From: Gordonibacter faecis
Lineage (GTDB): Bacteria; Actinomycetota; Coriobacteriia; Coriobacteriales; Eggerthellaceae
DNA: 64,000 nt
Assembly (NCBI RefSeq): GCF_030077735.1
Contig: NZ_JASJEU010000007.1
Span: forward strand, 62,001 to 126,000
Reading direction: 5' to 3'
Program-made: the position numbers and the translations under genes
Part shown: positions 42,360 to 51,333 of the stretch, piece after piece
Numbering within the stretch: the stretch's first letter is position 1
How the letters are laid out: every line of letters begins with the position of its first letter
The notes under the pieces: generated by a model
What the model saw: the letters and a program-made list of their open reading frames with translations, nothing else
Database searches by the model: none
Told to the model about the DNA's origin: nothing

Positions 42360-42653
42360 TTAATCGCGATCCGTGCGCTTGACAATCATGTGACGCACAA
42401 CAGCGTCATTGATGCGGAGAACGCGATCGAGTTCAGCAACGTTGGTAGGATCGGCATGGAAATCGATGAGAGTGTAGTCACCGTCGGTCAGACCATTGAT
42501 CTCGTATGCGAGTTTGCGCTTACCCCAGTTGTCGACGTTGTCGACCGTGCCCTCGCCCTCGGCGATCGTGGTCTCGATACGCTTCATAACGGCGGCTCGG
42601 GATTCTTCGTCGATAGACGGAGCGACAAAAAACAGCAATTCATAAGCCTTCAT
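42360..42653 (-). CDS. rpsF: 30S ribosomal protein S6
   Basis: A 97-residue S6 with MKAYELLFFVAPSIDEES at the N-terminus, WGKRKLAYEINGLTDGDYTLIDFHA in the middle and a terminal RVLRINDAVVRHMIVKR. It is the first gene of the rpsF-ssb-rpsR-rplI operon, with AAAGGAGGTGA upstream of the ATG and a well-formed promoter. Confidence 0.97.
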   Translation of the reverse strand: MKAYELLFFVAPSIDEESRAAVMKRIETTIAEGEGTVDNVDNWGKRKLAYEINGLTDGDYTLIDFHADPTNVAELDRVLRINDAVVRHMIVKRTDRD

Positions 42654-42727
42654 CAGCTCACCTCCTTTGGTCTTAGCGGCTCCGGGGCTGGTGAAGGCAG
42701 TGAACCCGGAGCAGGATTAGCTTGCCT

Positions 42728-42756
42728 ATTCTAGCAAAGGCCCCCATCACCCACAA
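42728..42756 (-). promoter_or_regulatory. Promoter of the rpsF operon
   Basis: TTGTGG (-35, 42756-42751) and TAGAAT (-10, 42733-42728) with a 17-bp spacer on the minus strand, 75 bp upstream of rpsF. Confidence 0.65.
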
Positions 42757-43191
42757 GGAAAACTTGTTTCTCACCGCTGCGCACATGGTTTCACCATCTT
42801 TTGCGTGCCGGCGGCGTGTCCGAGCGTTTTCTTGCGGGCGACGTTGTGTGGTCAGGTGCGTGACCTGCGTCATCCTCCGGTTTGTCCATGCGCCCTTCAC
42901 GTCCGCTGAACTTCCCTTGCCCGCAGTATAGCCACGCAACCTTACCATTCGACCGTAAATGAACCGTCCACGAGCCGCCCCGATCTGACTCTTTTCCATC
43001 GCCCGAACCGTCCTCCACACGCCCAATCCCCAACAAAAACCCAACGCAAATCAAGCGCAAACCCAACGACCACTCATTTTTTCGATAACGAAATAACGAG
43101 TGTTTGTTTTTACGCGATCGAAAAAATGGTGCGCGCGGAATTAAAGCGAATGTAAGTAAGAAGGTAAGAAGGTAAGAACTCTCTCTGATAC
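42757..43191. other. Gene-free stretch between rpsF and the acidic hypothetical gene
   Basis: No supported gene. Short open frames here lack ribosome-binding sites and domain signatures. The only visible structure is a short tandem GTAAGAAG-type repeat at about 43151-43178. Confidence 0.5.
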
Positions 43192-43224
43192 AAAAAGCCT
43201 CCGTCCTTGTGCGGGCGGAGGCTT
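43192..43224 (-). terminator. Terminator of the acidic hypothetical gene
   Basis: The stem AAGCCTCCGCCC/GGACGGAGGCTT followed by TTTTTG on the minus strand, about 120 bp past the stop at 43349. Confidence 0.8.
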
Positions 43225-43348
43225 AATTGATTGTGATTCTGTCTACTAATTATTGAAGTGTTTTTTAATTAGTAGAAAAGGGCGTTCGAAACTTTCTTGA
43301 AAAAAAATACTTCGCGAAGATGTGGAATAGGAAGAACGGTGTGGAAGA

Positions 43349-43876
43349 TTACTCTTCGCCAGCCTCTTCTTCGTCGTCCTCATCGTCGAGATACTTGTCG
43401 TCGATTTCGTCCTCGTCGTACTGGGCGGCTTCTTTGAGGTCTTCCATGAAGTTGGGGGAGGCACCAATGTAGGCGGCCTCTTCTTCAAACGTGTAATTGC
43501 CCTCGTCGTCAACCGTGTACAGGTAGCCCACAGCCACGCCGTCGTCTTCGCCGGGAATGCCACCCTCGGCAATGAGGGCGTCCTTCGCTTCGTCGTCCAC
43601 CTCGATGTAGCCGTCGTAGCACAGCGAATACGCCTCGGCACCGCGAGCATTCGCCACGGTGTGACGCGCGAAGTTGAAGCATTCTTCAGCGGAATCGCCT
43701 GGGTGGTTCTCAATAAAGAGGTTCTCCTTCACCACCAGCGCCGTAAACGGCACCACTTCGGCACCTTGCAGCATCTTCTCCTTCGCTTCCTCAAGCGAGA
43801 AGAGCAGCACTTTCTCCAAAATTTCAGGGATCTCGGGAACCTCAACCTCCGAGCTTTCCACCACGCGATCGGCCAT
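43349..43876 (-). CDS. Acidic conserved-looking protein of unknown function
   Basis: A 175-residue soluble protein with no recognised domain. It is very acidic overall; the last 25 residues are nearly all Asp and Glu (DEDEIDDKYLDDEDDEEEAGEE). The N-terminal part (VLLFSLEEAKEKMLQGAEVVPFTALVVKENLFIENH) looks folded, alpha/beta. No signal peptide or membrane helix. AAAGGACAAGGCT precedes the ATG. It sits between the ribosomal operon and the densest parS cluster on the minus strand. Function cannot be assigned. Confidence 0.75.
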   Translation of the reverse strand: MADRVVESSEVEVPEIPEILEKVLLFSLEEAKEKMLQGAEVVPFTALVVKENLFIENHPGDSAEECFNFARHTVANARGAEAYSLCYDGYIEVDDEAKDALIAEGGIPGEDDGVAVGYLYTVDDEGNYTFEEEAAYIGASPNFMEDLKEAAQYDEDEIDDKYLDDEDDEEEAGEE

Positions 43877-44057
43877 AGCCTTGTCCTTTCAGTAGCACCT
43901 TCACCGGATCAGCCACCGCACCTGCGATAACCGCCCGACGCTTATTCTTTCATTGCCGACCAGTGTAGGCCTTCCGGCGCTGGCCAGCCCCTTCGGCGTG
44001 TCCTTATTCGGCGTATCTTCAAAATTCACCCGCCGACGCCCACCAAGAGGCGCGCGC

Positions 44058-44496
44058 TGTTTCACGTGAAACATTCTGACGAACACCTGCTTCACCACGT
44101 GTTTCGTGTGAGTAAACTCAAAATTTGAGTGAATGTTTCACGTGAAACATCAAAGAACCACCTACATTTATTCGTACACATCCGCAAAAAGCGAATGCTT
44201 GTTGCGCCCATTGTTTCACGTGAAACACTCGAAACGAATTTTTCGTTTGCTTGTTGTTTCACGTGAAACAACTTTGCGCGCAGTCGAGGCATCATTTCGC
44301 AAGAAATGCGAGAAACTAGTACAAGAAACAACTTTTCAATGCGGCAGTGTTTCACGTGAAACATTTTTGTTCGCACGAGCGCTGTTTGTTGGTGATGTCA
44401 GAAACTAATTTTTGGTACGGCGGTGTTTTGGTTTCTATTGTTTCACGTGAAACATGTGCAGCAAGTTTTTCGATGGTTACTGTTTCACGTGAAACA
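44058..44496. other. Cluster of seven perfect parS sites
   Basis: TGTTTCACGTGAAACA at 44058-44073, 44134-44149, 44212-44227, 44255-44270, 44348-44363, 44439-44454 and 44481-44496. Spacings are 76, 78, 43, 93, 91 and 42 bp. The stretch has no gene; it lies between two minus-strand genes. The sequence equals the B. subtilis/Streptomyces-type parS consensus bound by ParB, so this should be a strong ParB nucleation site. Confidence 0.92.
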
Positions 44497-44623
44497 GTGG
44501 TTGTGAAAAAAGGAATGATCGAAAAAGGAGGAGGATAATGGGGTGAGGGGGATAGGGGGTAAAGGCGAAGTTTGATAGCTTAATTTTTGAGGACTCATTT
44601 TTTGGTGGCTTTCTTTTTAAGAA

Positions 44624-46171
44624 TTAATTTTTTGAGTGCTTGGGGTTTTGGGTGTGGGGGTGGTTATCAGAGTGGGGTTGTTTGCGGAGGGAGCGAGCGT
44701 AGGCGGTGGAGAGGGCGAGGCCGACAAGGGTGAGAACAGCGGCTAGTAGTAAGGTGTGGGCGAAGCCGGTGGCGTAGGCTTCTGGCTTGGCAAGACCGGT
44801 TGCGGCGGCGTGCAGCACGTCTGACGAAAGCACGCCTACAAACAGGGCTGACCCGATGGCATTCGCTATTTGGACGAACGTTGAGTTGATGGCTGCTCCG
44901 TGCGGCACTAAATCGGGCGGCAGTTGCTGGAGCGCGGCTGTCTTTGAAGGGGACGAGATAAAGCCGATGCCCGCATACACAACGGCCGAAGCGGCAACCA
45001 CTACCCAGGTGACGCGCCCACCAGCAGCAATAATCACGCCTATCTGGCCGAGCAATGTCAAAACGAAACCCACTGGTACGAGCGGCCAGAGACCGCGGCG
45101 GTCGTACAGTTTGCCACCCGCAAACGCGAGCACTGCATCCACCAACACGGGCCCCAAAAGCAGCAGACCAGCGAAGAACGCGGTGCGTCCCTCGGCACCT
45201 TCGTAATACAGTGGCAGCAGCACGCTCAGCGAAAACGACGCCATCGTCCCCAGCATGACGAGCGCAATGCCCACGGCAAACCGTGGATGCGCGAGCGGGC
45301 GCACATTCAGCAGCGGCGTTTTCAGCTTCAGCTGGCGGCGAACGAAAAAAATAATCACCACAAGACCGGCCACTATCACCGCTGACGACGGCAGGGGGTC
45401 GCGCGCCACTTCGCCCAGGCCGTACACGAGCGCACCGAGGCCCACTAGGCTCATCACCGCGCTGAGAAGATCAGGCTTGCCGCGATTTGTCGCGCTTAAG
45501 TCCCGAACGAGGAAGAAGCCCACCACCAGCAAAATCACTGCCAGCCCAAACGGCACAATGAACAGGCCGTTCCACCCAAAATAGGTGAGCACAAGACCCG
45601 ACACCACGGGGCTCACCGCGAGCCCCACCGCAATGACACCGCTGTTCAGCGCCAGACGCACGCCAAGCAACTGCGGCGGAGACGTGGCCGTCACAACACT
45701 GGTGACCGTGGGATAGAACAGCCCCGTGCCCACGGCCTGTAGAAAACGACATCCCAGCAGCGTGGGGAAATCGGGAGCAACTATAGCGAGTCCGCTGCCA
45801 AGGGCAAGCGCGCCGCCTGCAATGAAGAACAGCCTCCGCAGCCCGAGGCGGCCCAGGAGAAACGCCGCCAGCGTGATGGAGGTTGCGGCCACCACGGTGT
45901 AGCCAACGATGAGCCAGTTCGCCATGGAAAGCGTGACGCTAAACCGATCGGCCACCTCAGGCAGCGCAATGTTCACCATGCTCTGGCCGAACGACGCCAT
46001 AAACGAACACGCTAACATGAGGATGAGCAGGGCAAGCCCCCCTGTTGGAGCGGACGTGGTGGAAGACCCCGAAGACGAAGCAGCGGATGCATTGGATACG
46101 TCGGGTGCGACAGGAGAAGAGGCGCGCTTTGTTCGCGTGTCATCTTTTTTTGATTTCGATCGCTGACGCAT
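44624..46171 (-). CDS. MFS transporter, DHA2 (EmrB/QacA-like) drug efflux family
   Basis: A 515-residue membrane protein with a polar N-terminus (about 45 residues, Ser/Thr/Ala-rich) and about 14 hydrophobic segments. The DHA2 motif is seen in MVNIALPEVADRFSVTLSMANWLIVGYTV near the first helices, and GCRFLQAVGTGLFYPT is motif C-like. Members export drugs or lipophilic cations. It stands alone; the substrate is unknown. The parS cluster lies directly downstream. The N-terminal tail is longer than average for the family. Confidence 0.88.
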   Translation of the reverse strand: MRQRSKSKKDDTRTKRASSPVAPDVSNASAASSSGSSTTSAPTGGLALLILMLACSFMASFGQSMVNIALPEVADRFSVTLSMANWLIVGYTVVAATSITLAAFLLGRLGLRRLFFIAGGALALGSGLAIVAPDFPTLLGCRFLQAVGTGLFYPTVTSVVTATSPPQLLGVRLALNSGVIAVGLAVSPVVSGLVLTYFGWNGLFIVPFGLAVILLVVGFFLVRDLSATNRGKPDLLSAVMSLVGLGALVYGLGEVARDPLPSSAVIVAGLVVIIFFVRRQLKLKTPLLNVRPLAHPRFAVGIALVMLGTMASFSLSVLLPLYYEGAEGRTAFFAGLLLLGPVLVDAVLAFAGGKLYDRRGLWPLVPVGFVLTLLGQIGVIIAAGGRVTWVVVAASAVVYAGIGFISSPSKTAALQQLPPDLVPHGAAINSTFVQIANAIGSALFVGVLSSDVLHAAATGLAKPEAYATGFAHTLLLAAVLTLVGLALSTAYARSLRKQPHSDNHPHTQNPKHSKN

Positions 46172-46376
46172 TCGCTCGCCTTCCGTCCATCCTGCCTGCG
46201 CTGGTCAGCGCACGTCGTTTCAGTGTAGGAACGAAACCAAAAGCGCGAGCGCTCAGCGGCAACTCGGCACGTCGTAGTTACACGACCGATTCCGCGTCGA
46301 TAACGACAAAGGTCGAAAGCGCTCATAAAGCGCTCAAGCAGCAACTGAATTTGGGAACAAAGCCGCCCGAAGGCAA

Positions 46377-46400
46377 AACAAAAGCGCCTCGGGGGCGCTG
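46377..46400 (-). terminator. Terminator of tRNA-Ser(CGA)
   Basis: The stem AGCGCC/GGCGCT with T-rich trailer TTTTGTTTTG on the minus strand, about 10 nt after the tRNA. Confidence 0.75.
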
Positions 46401-46409
46401 GGAAGTTAC

Positions 46410-46502
46410 TGGCGGAGGAGGAGGGATTCGAACCCTCGTTACCCGGGTTACGGGTAAAACGGTTTTCGAGACCGCCGCATTCAACCACTCTGCCACCCCT
46501 CC
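46410..46502 (-). tRNA. tRNA-Ser (CGA)
   Basis: A 93-nt class II tRNA with encoded CCA. Acceptor GGAGGGG/CTCCTCC, anticodon loop CTCGAAA (CGA), a long variable arm (about 20 nt) and T-arm GGGTTCGAATCCC. Confidence 0.95.
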
Positions 46503-46623
46503 GCAGGGGTCGGCCGCTTCGGTTTCCTGTGCGGCCTTTCAGGCGTGCGCGCCGCGGGTACTCCGGGGCACTAGGTGGGGCGTTGCCGTCCCTATGGTTT
46601 CGCGCCTTTGCGCGGGATAGTTC

Positions 46624-46715
46624 TGGCGGAGAGATGGGGATTCGAACCCCAGATACGCTTTTGGCGCATACACGATTTCCAATCGTGCTCCTTCGACCAG
46701 CTCGGACATCTCTCC
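46624..46715 (-). tRNA. tRNA-Ser (GGA)
   Basis: A 92-nt class II tRNA with CCA. Acceptor GGAGAGA/TCTCTCC, anticodon loop TTGGAAA (GGA), long variable arm and T-arm GGGTTCGAATCCC. It lies 121 bp upstream of tRNA-Ser(CGA), same strand; the two are probably co-transcribed. Confidence 0.95.
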
Positions 46716-46771
46716 GCTTGCTCGATTTGCAGGCGCCGAAGCGCGTGCAGCAGCTACGTAGTATACAACAG

Positions 46772-47629
46772 CTAGTAGGCGCTCACAAGCGCATAATACG
46801 GGCCTGTTCGCTTAATTTCCATAGGTACGTCGAAAAGCGCGCTCATCGTAGCGCTTGTCAGCAGTTGCTCCTTGGGACCGTCGGCGAACACAGCGCCATC
46901 TTTCACCAGCACAAGACGCTGAATTTCGGGGATGACATCCTCGGGGTAATGTGTAACCAGGACCACTGTTTTGCCTGCTTGCGCAAGGGTTCGCATACTG
47001 CGACGCACGTAGAACATGCCCTCGGGATCAAGCCCCGTGCACGGTTCGTCGAACACGAGGGCTTCGGGGTCATGCACGAGTGCGCGGGCGATGAGCACGC
47101 GGCGCGCTTGGCCGGTGGACAGCGTCATCACATCGCGTTCGGCCACGTCCTCAATGCCGAGCAGCGTCATGACTTCAAGCGCACGAGCGCGGGCGGCGTC
47201 GGCTTCGGCTGGGTCAAGCTTCGGCGGCAAGCCCAGCATGGCGAACAGGCCGCCGGCCGCCACATCTACGGCGGGCAGGTGCACGGTGATCTGGTCCTGC
47301 ATGGTGGCGGACACCACGCCGAGCGCCTTTTTGACCTCGGTCAGCGTGATGCGGTCGCGCCCGTTGAGACGCACCGGCGGCTCGTCGCGATGCAGCGGCA
47401 GTATCTCGCGCGTGATCAGGCGCACGAACGTGGACTTGCCCGAGCCGTTCGGGCCCAAGAGCGCCAGATGTTCGCCATGTGCCAGATCGAACTCATCCAC
47501 CGTGAGGATAGCGCGACCAGCACGACGCACCACGGCGCTACGCAACTGCAAGAAAGGCGCGTCATGAGAAAACAGCTGCGGGCAATCCGCAGCTGTTTTC
47601 GTCGCGCGCCAAAGCGCGTCTTCTGTCAT
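46772..47629 (-). CDS. ABC transporter ATP-binding protein
   Basis: A 285-residue ATPase. Walker A is LLGPNGSGKSTFVRL (about residues 58-72), the signature is LSTGQARRVLIARAL, and Walker B is ALVFDEPCTGLDPEGM, with the H-loop in VLVTHYPEDV. This resembles the ModF/YbiT-like or metal-type ABC ATPases. No permease or binding protein gene is adjacent, so the partner must lie elsewhere or it acts without one. An upstream in-frame extension to 47905 overlaps the next gene and is low-complexity; ATG 47629 is preferred with GGGAG upstream. Confidence 0.88.
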   Translation of the reverse strand: MTEDALWRATKTAADCPQLFSHDAPFLQLRSAVVRRAGRAILTVDEFDLAHGEHLALLGPNGSGKSTFVRLITREILPLHRDEPPVRLNGRDRITLTEVKKALGVVSATMQDQITVHLPAVDVAAGGLFAMLGLPPKLDPAEADAARARALEVMTLLGIEDVAERDVMTLSTGQARRVLIARALVHDPEALVFDEPCTGLDPEGMFYVRRSMRTLAQAGKTVVLVTHYPEDVIPEIQRLVLVKDGAVFADGPKEQLLTSATMSALFDVPMEIKRTGPYYALVSAY

Positions 47630-47660
47630 AGATGGTACTCCCGGTGCCTCGGCGAATCCC

Positions 47661-48983
47661 TTATGCGGCCTCGGCAGGCTGCTGGGCGTTGGTGGAGCCA
47701 CCCTCAGCGGGCTGACCAGCGTTTTCCACCGGCTGGTTCTCGCCGCCCTCGGTGCCCTCAGCACCCGCGGCGTCGCCTTCGCCCGTGCCCTCACCGGTAG
47801 CATCAGCGTTGTCGGCTGCGCCCTCGGTATCGCCGGTGTTCGCCGTGTCGTTTGCCTCAGGGGTGGTGGTATCGCCGCTCTCCGACGGGTAGCTCGCCAT
47901 ATCAACGTAGTAGGGCAGGCCCTCGGGCATGTCGTTGATCTTCACGCCCTCGCCCTCGCGGCGCTCGGTCATCCAGTTCTGGTAGTCCTCGCTCTGCTTC
48001 TTCTGCTTGAGCGTTTCCTTCACCTTTTCCACGAACTCAGCCGGCAGCTGGTCGATACTGGTGACCTCCACCGTCTCAGCACCGTCATCGCCCGTGGTCT
48101 TCGGCGCCTGGAACACGTCGGTGCACTTGATAATGTGGAAGCCGTACTGGCTCTTCACCAAGTCACTGATCTGGTCTTTCTCAAGGTTGTTCAGCGCGTC
48201 GGTGTACTCGGTCACGAAGCTGGACAGCTTGTCCCAACCCACGTCGCCGCCCTTTTCGGCCGAACCCGTGTCCTTGGAATACTGCTTGGCGGCCTCAGCG
48301 AAGTCCAACTCACCGCTGCGCACCTGCTCAAGCACCGTTTTGGCGGTTTCCTCGTCGGCCTCTTCGAACAGAATGTGCGAGGAACGCTTCGCACCGTCAT
48401 AGGCGGTGGCGTACATCTTCGCCTGCTCCAGCATTTCTTCCTGAGTGGGATCCTCGGTGGGAATGAAGGACTCCTGGAACTTCTTGCGCTGGAGGTCTTC
48501 GCGCACCTTCGTGCGGTAATCGTCCTCGGTCATGCCGGCCTTTTCCAAGGCGGACAGCCACTTTTCGTCAGAATCGTACTGGGACTTGGTGTTGTTCACC
48601 ACGGTGTCAACCTCGGAGTCTTCCACGGTGACGTTGCGCTCGGACGAGGTCTGCTTGATGATTTCCTCGTCGATGAACGCGTTGATGATTTCCTCACGCA
48701 CCGACTGAGGGGTCATGGCGTTTTCCGCCAGCCACTTGCCCCAGGAGTCCTCGTCCGTCAGGCTCATCTGCGCGCGGGCGTTCTCGATGGTGTCGGTCAC
48801 CTTGTCTTCGGAAATTTCCGTGCCGTTGACGGTGGCCGCCACCAAACCGGTGGACGCGGAGGTGCTGTTGTTGCCGTTACCGCCAGTGGAGCCGTCACCC
48901 GATGTGCAGCCCGCCAGGCCCCAGAAACAGCTGGCCGCCAAACCGGCGACGCACACGGCCTTCACGATGTTCGCAGTCTTCAT
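47661..48983 (-). CDS. PpiC-type peptidyl-prolyl isomerase lipoprotein (PrsA/SurA-like foldase)
   Basis: A 440-residue exported foldase. The signal peptide ends in lipobox LAGC (about residue 26), so the protein is lipid-anchored outside the membrane. A SurA_N-like helical region (about 45-185) precedes the PpiC rotamase domain (about 200-300), with SSHILFEEAD and the YGFHIIKCTDVF strand. The C-terminal ~75 residues are a Glu/Gly/Ala/Thr-rich low-complexity tail. It would help fold secreted proteins, possibly including the giant repeat protein. AAGGGTTCT precedes the ATG. Confidence 0.93.
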   Translation of the reverse strand: MKTANIVKAVCVAGLAASCFWGLAGCTSGDGSTGGNGNNSTSASTGLVAATVNGTEISEDKVTDTIENARAQMSLTDEDSWGKWLAENAMTPQSVREEIINAFIDEEIIKQTSSERNVTVEDSEVDTVVNNTKSQYDSDEKWLSALEKAGMTEDDYRTKVREDLQRKKFQESFIPTEDPTQEEMLEQAKMYATAYDGAKRSSHILFEEADEETAKTVLEQVRSGELDFAEAAKQYSKDTGSAEKGGDVGWDKLSSFVTEYTDALNNLEKDQISDLVKSQYGFHIIKCTDVFQAPKTTGDDGAETVEVTSIDQLPAEFVEKVKETLKQKKQSEDYQNWMTERREGEGVKINDMPEGLPYYVDMASYPSESGDTTTPEANDTANTGDTEGAADNADATGEGTGEGDAAGAEGTEGGENQPVENAGQPAEGGSTNAQQPAEAA

Positions 48984-49337
48984 AGAACCCTTCCCTCGAA
49001 CATGCAGGCCGCCAGACGGCTTGCATGGTGTAAGTTACTGGGCTGTATTTTCGCACACGCAGCAATTGCTCCCTGAGCGATGCACAATATACCCACTTTC
49101 GCTTCACGAAGCCCGGACGGAACAACCGCAAAACCCCCGTTCGCACTCAAAACGCACGGGGATGAGAGTTGATAAATAGTGTGGAGAAGCGGGCGCGGGG
49201 CGGGAGCGAGGGGAGTTCGAAGGGGTTGATTGGGTGAGATTGTGGGTGAGAAATGACGCGAGAAGACTAATTAGTAACTCACAGGTTGGATAGTGAAGAC
49301 TCCCCCGTTGGCGTAGTAAGTCAGCGAGAAGCCCCGA

Positions 49338-49418
49338 GGTACCTAAGATTCGTGGGATCGCGGGGACGAAGCGTACTGTGGTACGCGAGTTCCCGGGATC
49401 GCGCGAAGATCAGGCACC
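49338..49418. repeat. 81-bp imperfect palindrome
   Basis: Arms GGTACCTAAGATTCG (49338-49352) and CGAAGATCAGGCACC (49404-49418) match at 11 of 15 positions when folded. The centre is a perfect GCGTAC-TGTG-GTACGC dyad (49371-49386), and GGGATCGCG occurs once in each half (49354 and 49395). The symmetry about one point suggests a REP-like or small non-autonomous element. Confidence 0.5.
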
Positions 49419-49440
49419 ACAGGCGGCCGCAGCGTCGGCT

Positions 49441-49469
49441 GGTTCCGCGGGCCGTAGGTCCGCGGAACC
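49441..49469 (-). terminator. Stem-loop after typA
   Basis: A perfect 10-bp GC-rich stem GGTTCCGCGG/CCGCGGAACC with a 9-nt loop, 3 bp after the typA stop codon. No T tract, so it may only stabilise the 3' end. Confidence 0.45.
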
Positions 49470-49472
49470 CGA

Positions 49473-51284
49473 TTAGTTCTTGTTGGCCTTTTTGCGTTCG
49501 ATGGAGCTCAAAATGCGCTTCCTCAAACGAATACTCTGCGGCGTGACTTCCACCAGCTCGTCGTCTTCGATGTATTCCAGCGCTTCTTCCAGCGTGAAGG
49601 TTTGCGGAGGCGTGAGCTGAATAGCCTTGTCAGCGCCCGACGAGCGCTGGTTGCCCAGCTGCTTCGACTTGGCGATGTTCACCACCATGTCGCCTTCCTT
49701 GGCGCTTTCGCCCACAATCATGCCCTCGTAGCAGTCCTCGCCCGGGCCCACGAACAAACGGCCGCGCTCTTGCAGCGTATCGAGCGCATAGGCGACCGAT
49801 TTCTCGGTGGACATGCTGATCATCGAGCCATTCTTGCGGCCGTTGAAGTCACCGCGGAACGGACCGTACTCGCTGAAGTGGTGAAACATAGTGGCCTCGC
49901 CGCGCGTGGCGTTCAGCAGGCGCGTGCGCAGACCCATGGTGCCGCGCGTGGGAATTTTGAACACAAGGTGCGTCTGGTCGCCGCGCTGGAACATGTCGGA
50001 CATCTCGCCGCCGGCGCTGCCGAACACCTCGATGGCCTTGCCGGCGTATTCGCTCGGCACGTCAACCGTGGCTTCCTCGATGGGCTCTAGCTTGCGGCCC
50101 TGCTCGTCCTTCTTAATAAGTACGCGCGGGCGACCCACCTGGAATTCGAACCCTTCGCGGCGCATGGTTTCCATCAGCACGGACAGGTGCAGCACGCCGC
50201 GGCCGGCCACTTCCACGCCGGTTTTGTCTTCCAGTTCCTCGATGCGCATGGAAATGTTGCTTTCCGCCTCGCGCATGAGGCGCTCTTTCAGCTGGCGCGC
50301 GCCCACGATGTCGCCCTCGCGACCAACAAGCGGGCTGGTGGAGGCCTCAAACACAACGGCCATCGTGGGCTCTTCCACCTCAATGGGGTCGAGGCGCACG
50401 GGGTTCTCGCGGCTGGTCACCATGTCGCCGATGTCCGCGTCGTCCACGCCCACCACGGCCACAATGTCGCCCGCGTGAACTTCCGTCTGCTTCTTTTTCC
50501 CCAGCTCTTCGAACGTAAACACCTCTTTGATGACGGTGTTGTAGCGCGTGTTGTCGTTTTTGATGACGAGCGCCTGCTCGCCTTTGTGGATGGTGCCGGA
50601 GAACAGGCGGCCGACACCGATACGACCGACGAAGCTGGAGTGGTCGACCGTGCAAATTTGCAGCGCCACCGGGCCGTTTGGCTCGCAGTCGGGCGCGGGG
50701 ATTTCCTTGATGATGGTGTCGAGCAAAGGCAGCATGTTCATGTTGTCGTCGTCGGGGGCGTAGCGCGCGTAGCCGTTCACGGCGCTGGCATAGATGATGG
50801 GGAAGTCGAGCTGCTCGTCGGAGGCTTCCAGTTCCACCATCAGGTCGAACACTTCGTCCACCACTTCTTCGGGGCGCGCGCCCGGGCGGTCGATTTTGTT
50901 GATGACGGTGACAATGCGCAGGCCGAGCGACAGCGCGTGCTTCAGCACGAAGCGCGTCTGGGGCATGGGGCCTTCGAAGGCGTCGACAATGAGCAGGGCG
51001 CCGTCGGCCATGTTGAGCACGCGCTCCACTTCGCCGCCGAAGTCGGCGTGGCCGGGCGTGTCGATGACGTTGATTTTCACGCCGTTGTAAGTGACGGAAA
51101 TGTTCTTCGACAGAATGGTGATGCCGCGCTCGCGCTCCTGGTCGTTGGAGTCCAGCACGCGCTCGTCCACCTGCTGGTTTTCGCGGAAGACGCCGCTGGT
51201 GTACAGCAGGCGATCCACGAGGGTGGTTTTGCCGTGATCGACGTGCGCGATGATGGCGATGTTGCGGAGGTTCTCTTGCTTCAT
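49473..51284 (-). CDS. typA: TypA/BipA ribosome-associated GTPase
   Basis: A 603-residue translational GTPase. G1 is AHVDHGKTTL (about residues 14-23), then the G2-G3 region DQERERGITILSKN and DTPGHADFGGEVERV, and G4 is NKIDRPGARPEEV. EF-G-like domains II, III and V and the BipA-specific C-terminal domain follow. The length is typical. BipA associates with ribosomes and helps 50S assembly, particularly under stress. It follows the J-domain gene on the same strand. Confidence 0.97.
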   Translation of the reverse strand: MKQENLRNIAIIAHVDHGKTTLVDRLLYTSGVFRENQQVDERVLDSNDQERERGITILSKNISVTYNGVKINVIDTPGHADFGGEVERVLNMADGALLIVDAFEGPMPQTRFVLKHALSLGLRIVTVINKIDRPGARPEEVVDEVFDLMVELEASDEQLDFPIIYASAVNGYARYAPDDDNMNMLPLLDTIIKEIPAPDCEPNGPVALQICTVDHSSFVGRIGVGRLFSGTIHKGEQALVIKNDNTRYNTVIKEVFTFEELGKKKQTEVHAGDIVAVVGVDDADIGDMVTSRENPVRLDPIEVEEPTMAVVFEASTSPLVGREGDIVGARQLKERLMREAESNISMRIEELEDKTGVEVAGRGVLHLSVLMETMRREGFEFQVGRPRVLIKKDEQGRKLEPIEEATVDVPSEYAGKAIEVFGSAGGEMSDMFQRGDQTHLVFKIPTRGTMGLRTRLLNATRGEATMFHHFSEYGPFRGDFNGRKNGSMISMSTEKSVAYALDTLQERGRLFVGPGEDCYEGMIVGESAKEGDMVVNIAKSKQLGNQRSSGADKAIQLTPPQTFTLEEALEYIEDDELVEVTPQSIRLRKRILSSIERKKANKN

Positions 51285-51333
51285 ACTGCTTCTTTCTGTA
51301 TCGGTGATGCGCGGCGGGGCCGCGGCGGTTCCT

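Larger units (their letters stand above)
48984..49472. other. Intergenic region with stem-loops and an 81-bp palindrome
   Basis: No gene. It contains the start region of the foldase gene, a weak minus-strand terminator-like stem (CCCCGT/ACGGGG with a short T run, 49129-49161), the imperfect palindrome at 49338-49418, and a perfect 10-bp stem (GGTTCCGCGG/CCGCGGAACC, 49441-49469) just past the typA stop. Confidence 0.6.

Noticed and set aside
42673..43044. A 123-residue minus-strand open frame upstream of rpsF
   Set aside because: It overlaps the rpsF promoter, lacks a ribosome-binding site and has the composition of random sequence.
44058..44496. Palindromes as operators for a transcription factor
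   Set aside because: The sequence equals the ParB parS consensus, recurs in gaps unrelated to promoters and clusters towards the origin; a centromere explains this better.
44092..44538. Short open frames on both strands starting with MFHVKH
   Set aside because: The repeated start comes from the parS palindrome ATGTTTCACGTGAAACAT read as codons; the frames are not related beyond it.
46772..47905. N-terminally extended version of the ABC ATPase
   Set aside because: The extension overlaps the foldase gene, is Arg/Pro/Thr low-complexity, and an ATG at 47629 gives a complete ABC domain with a better ribosome-binding site.
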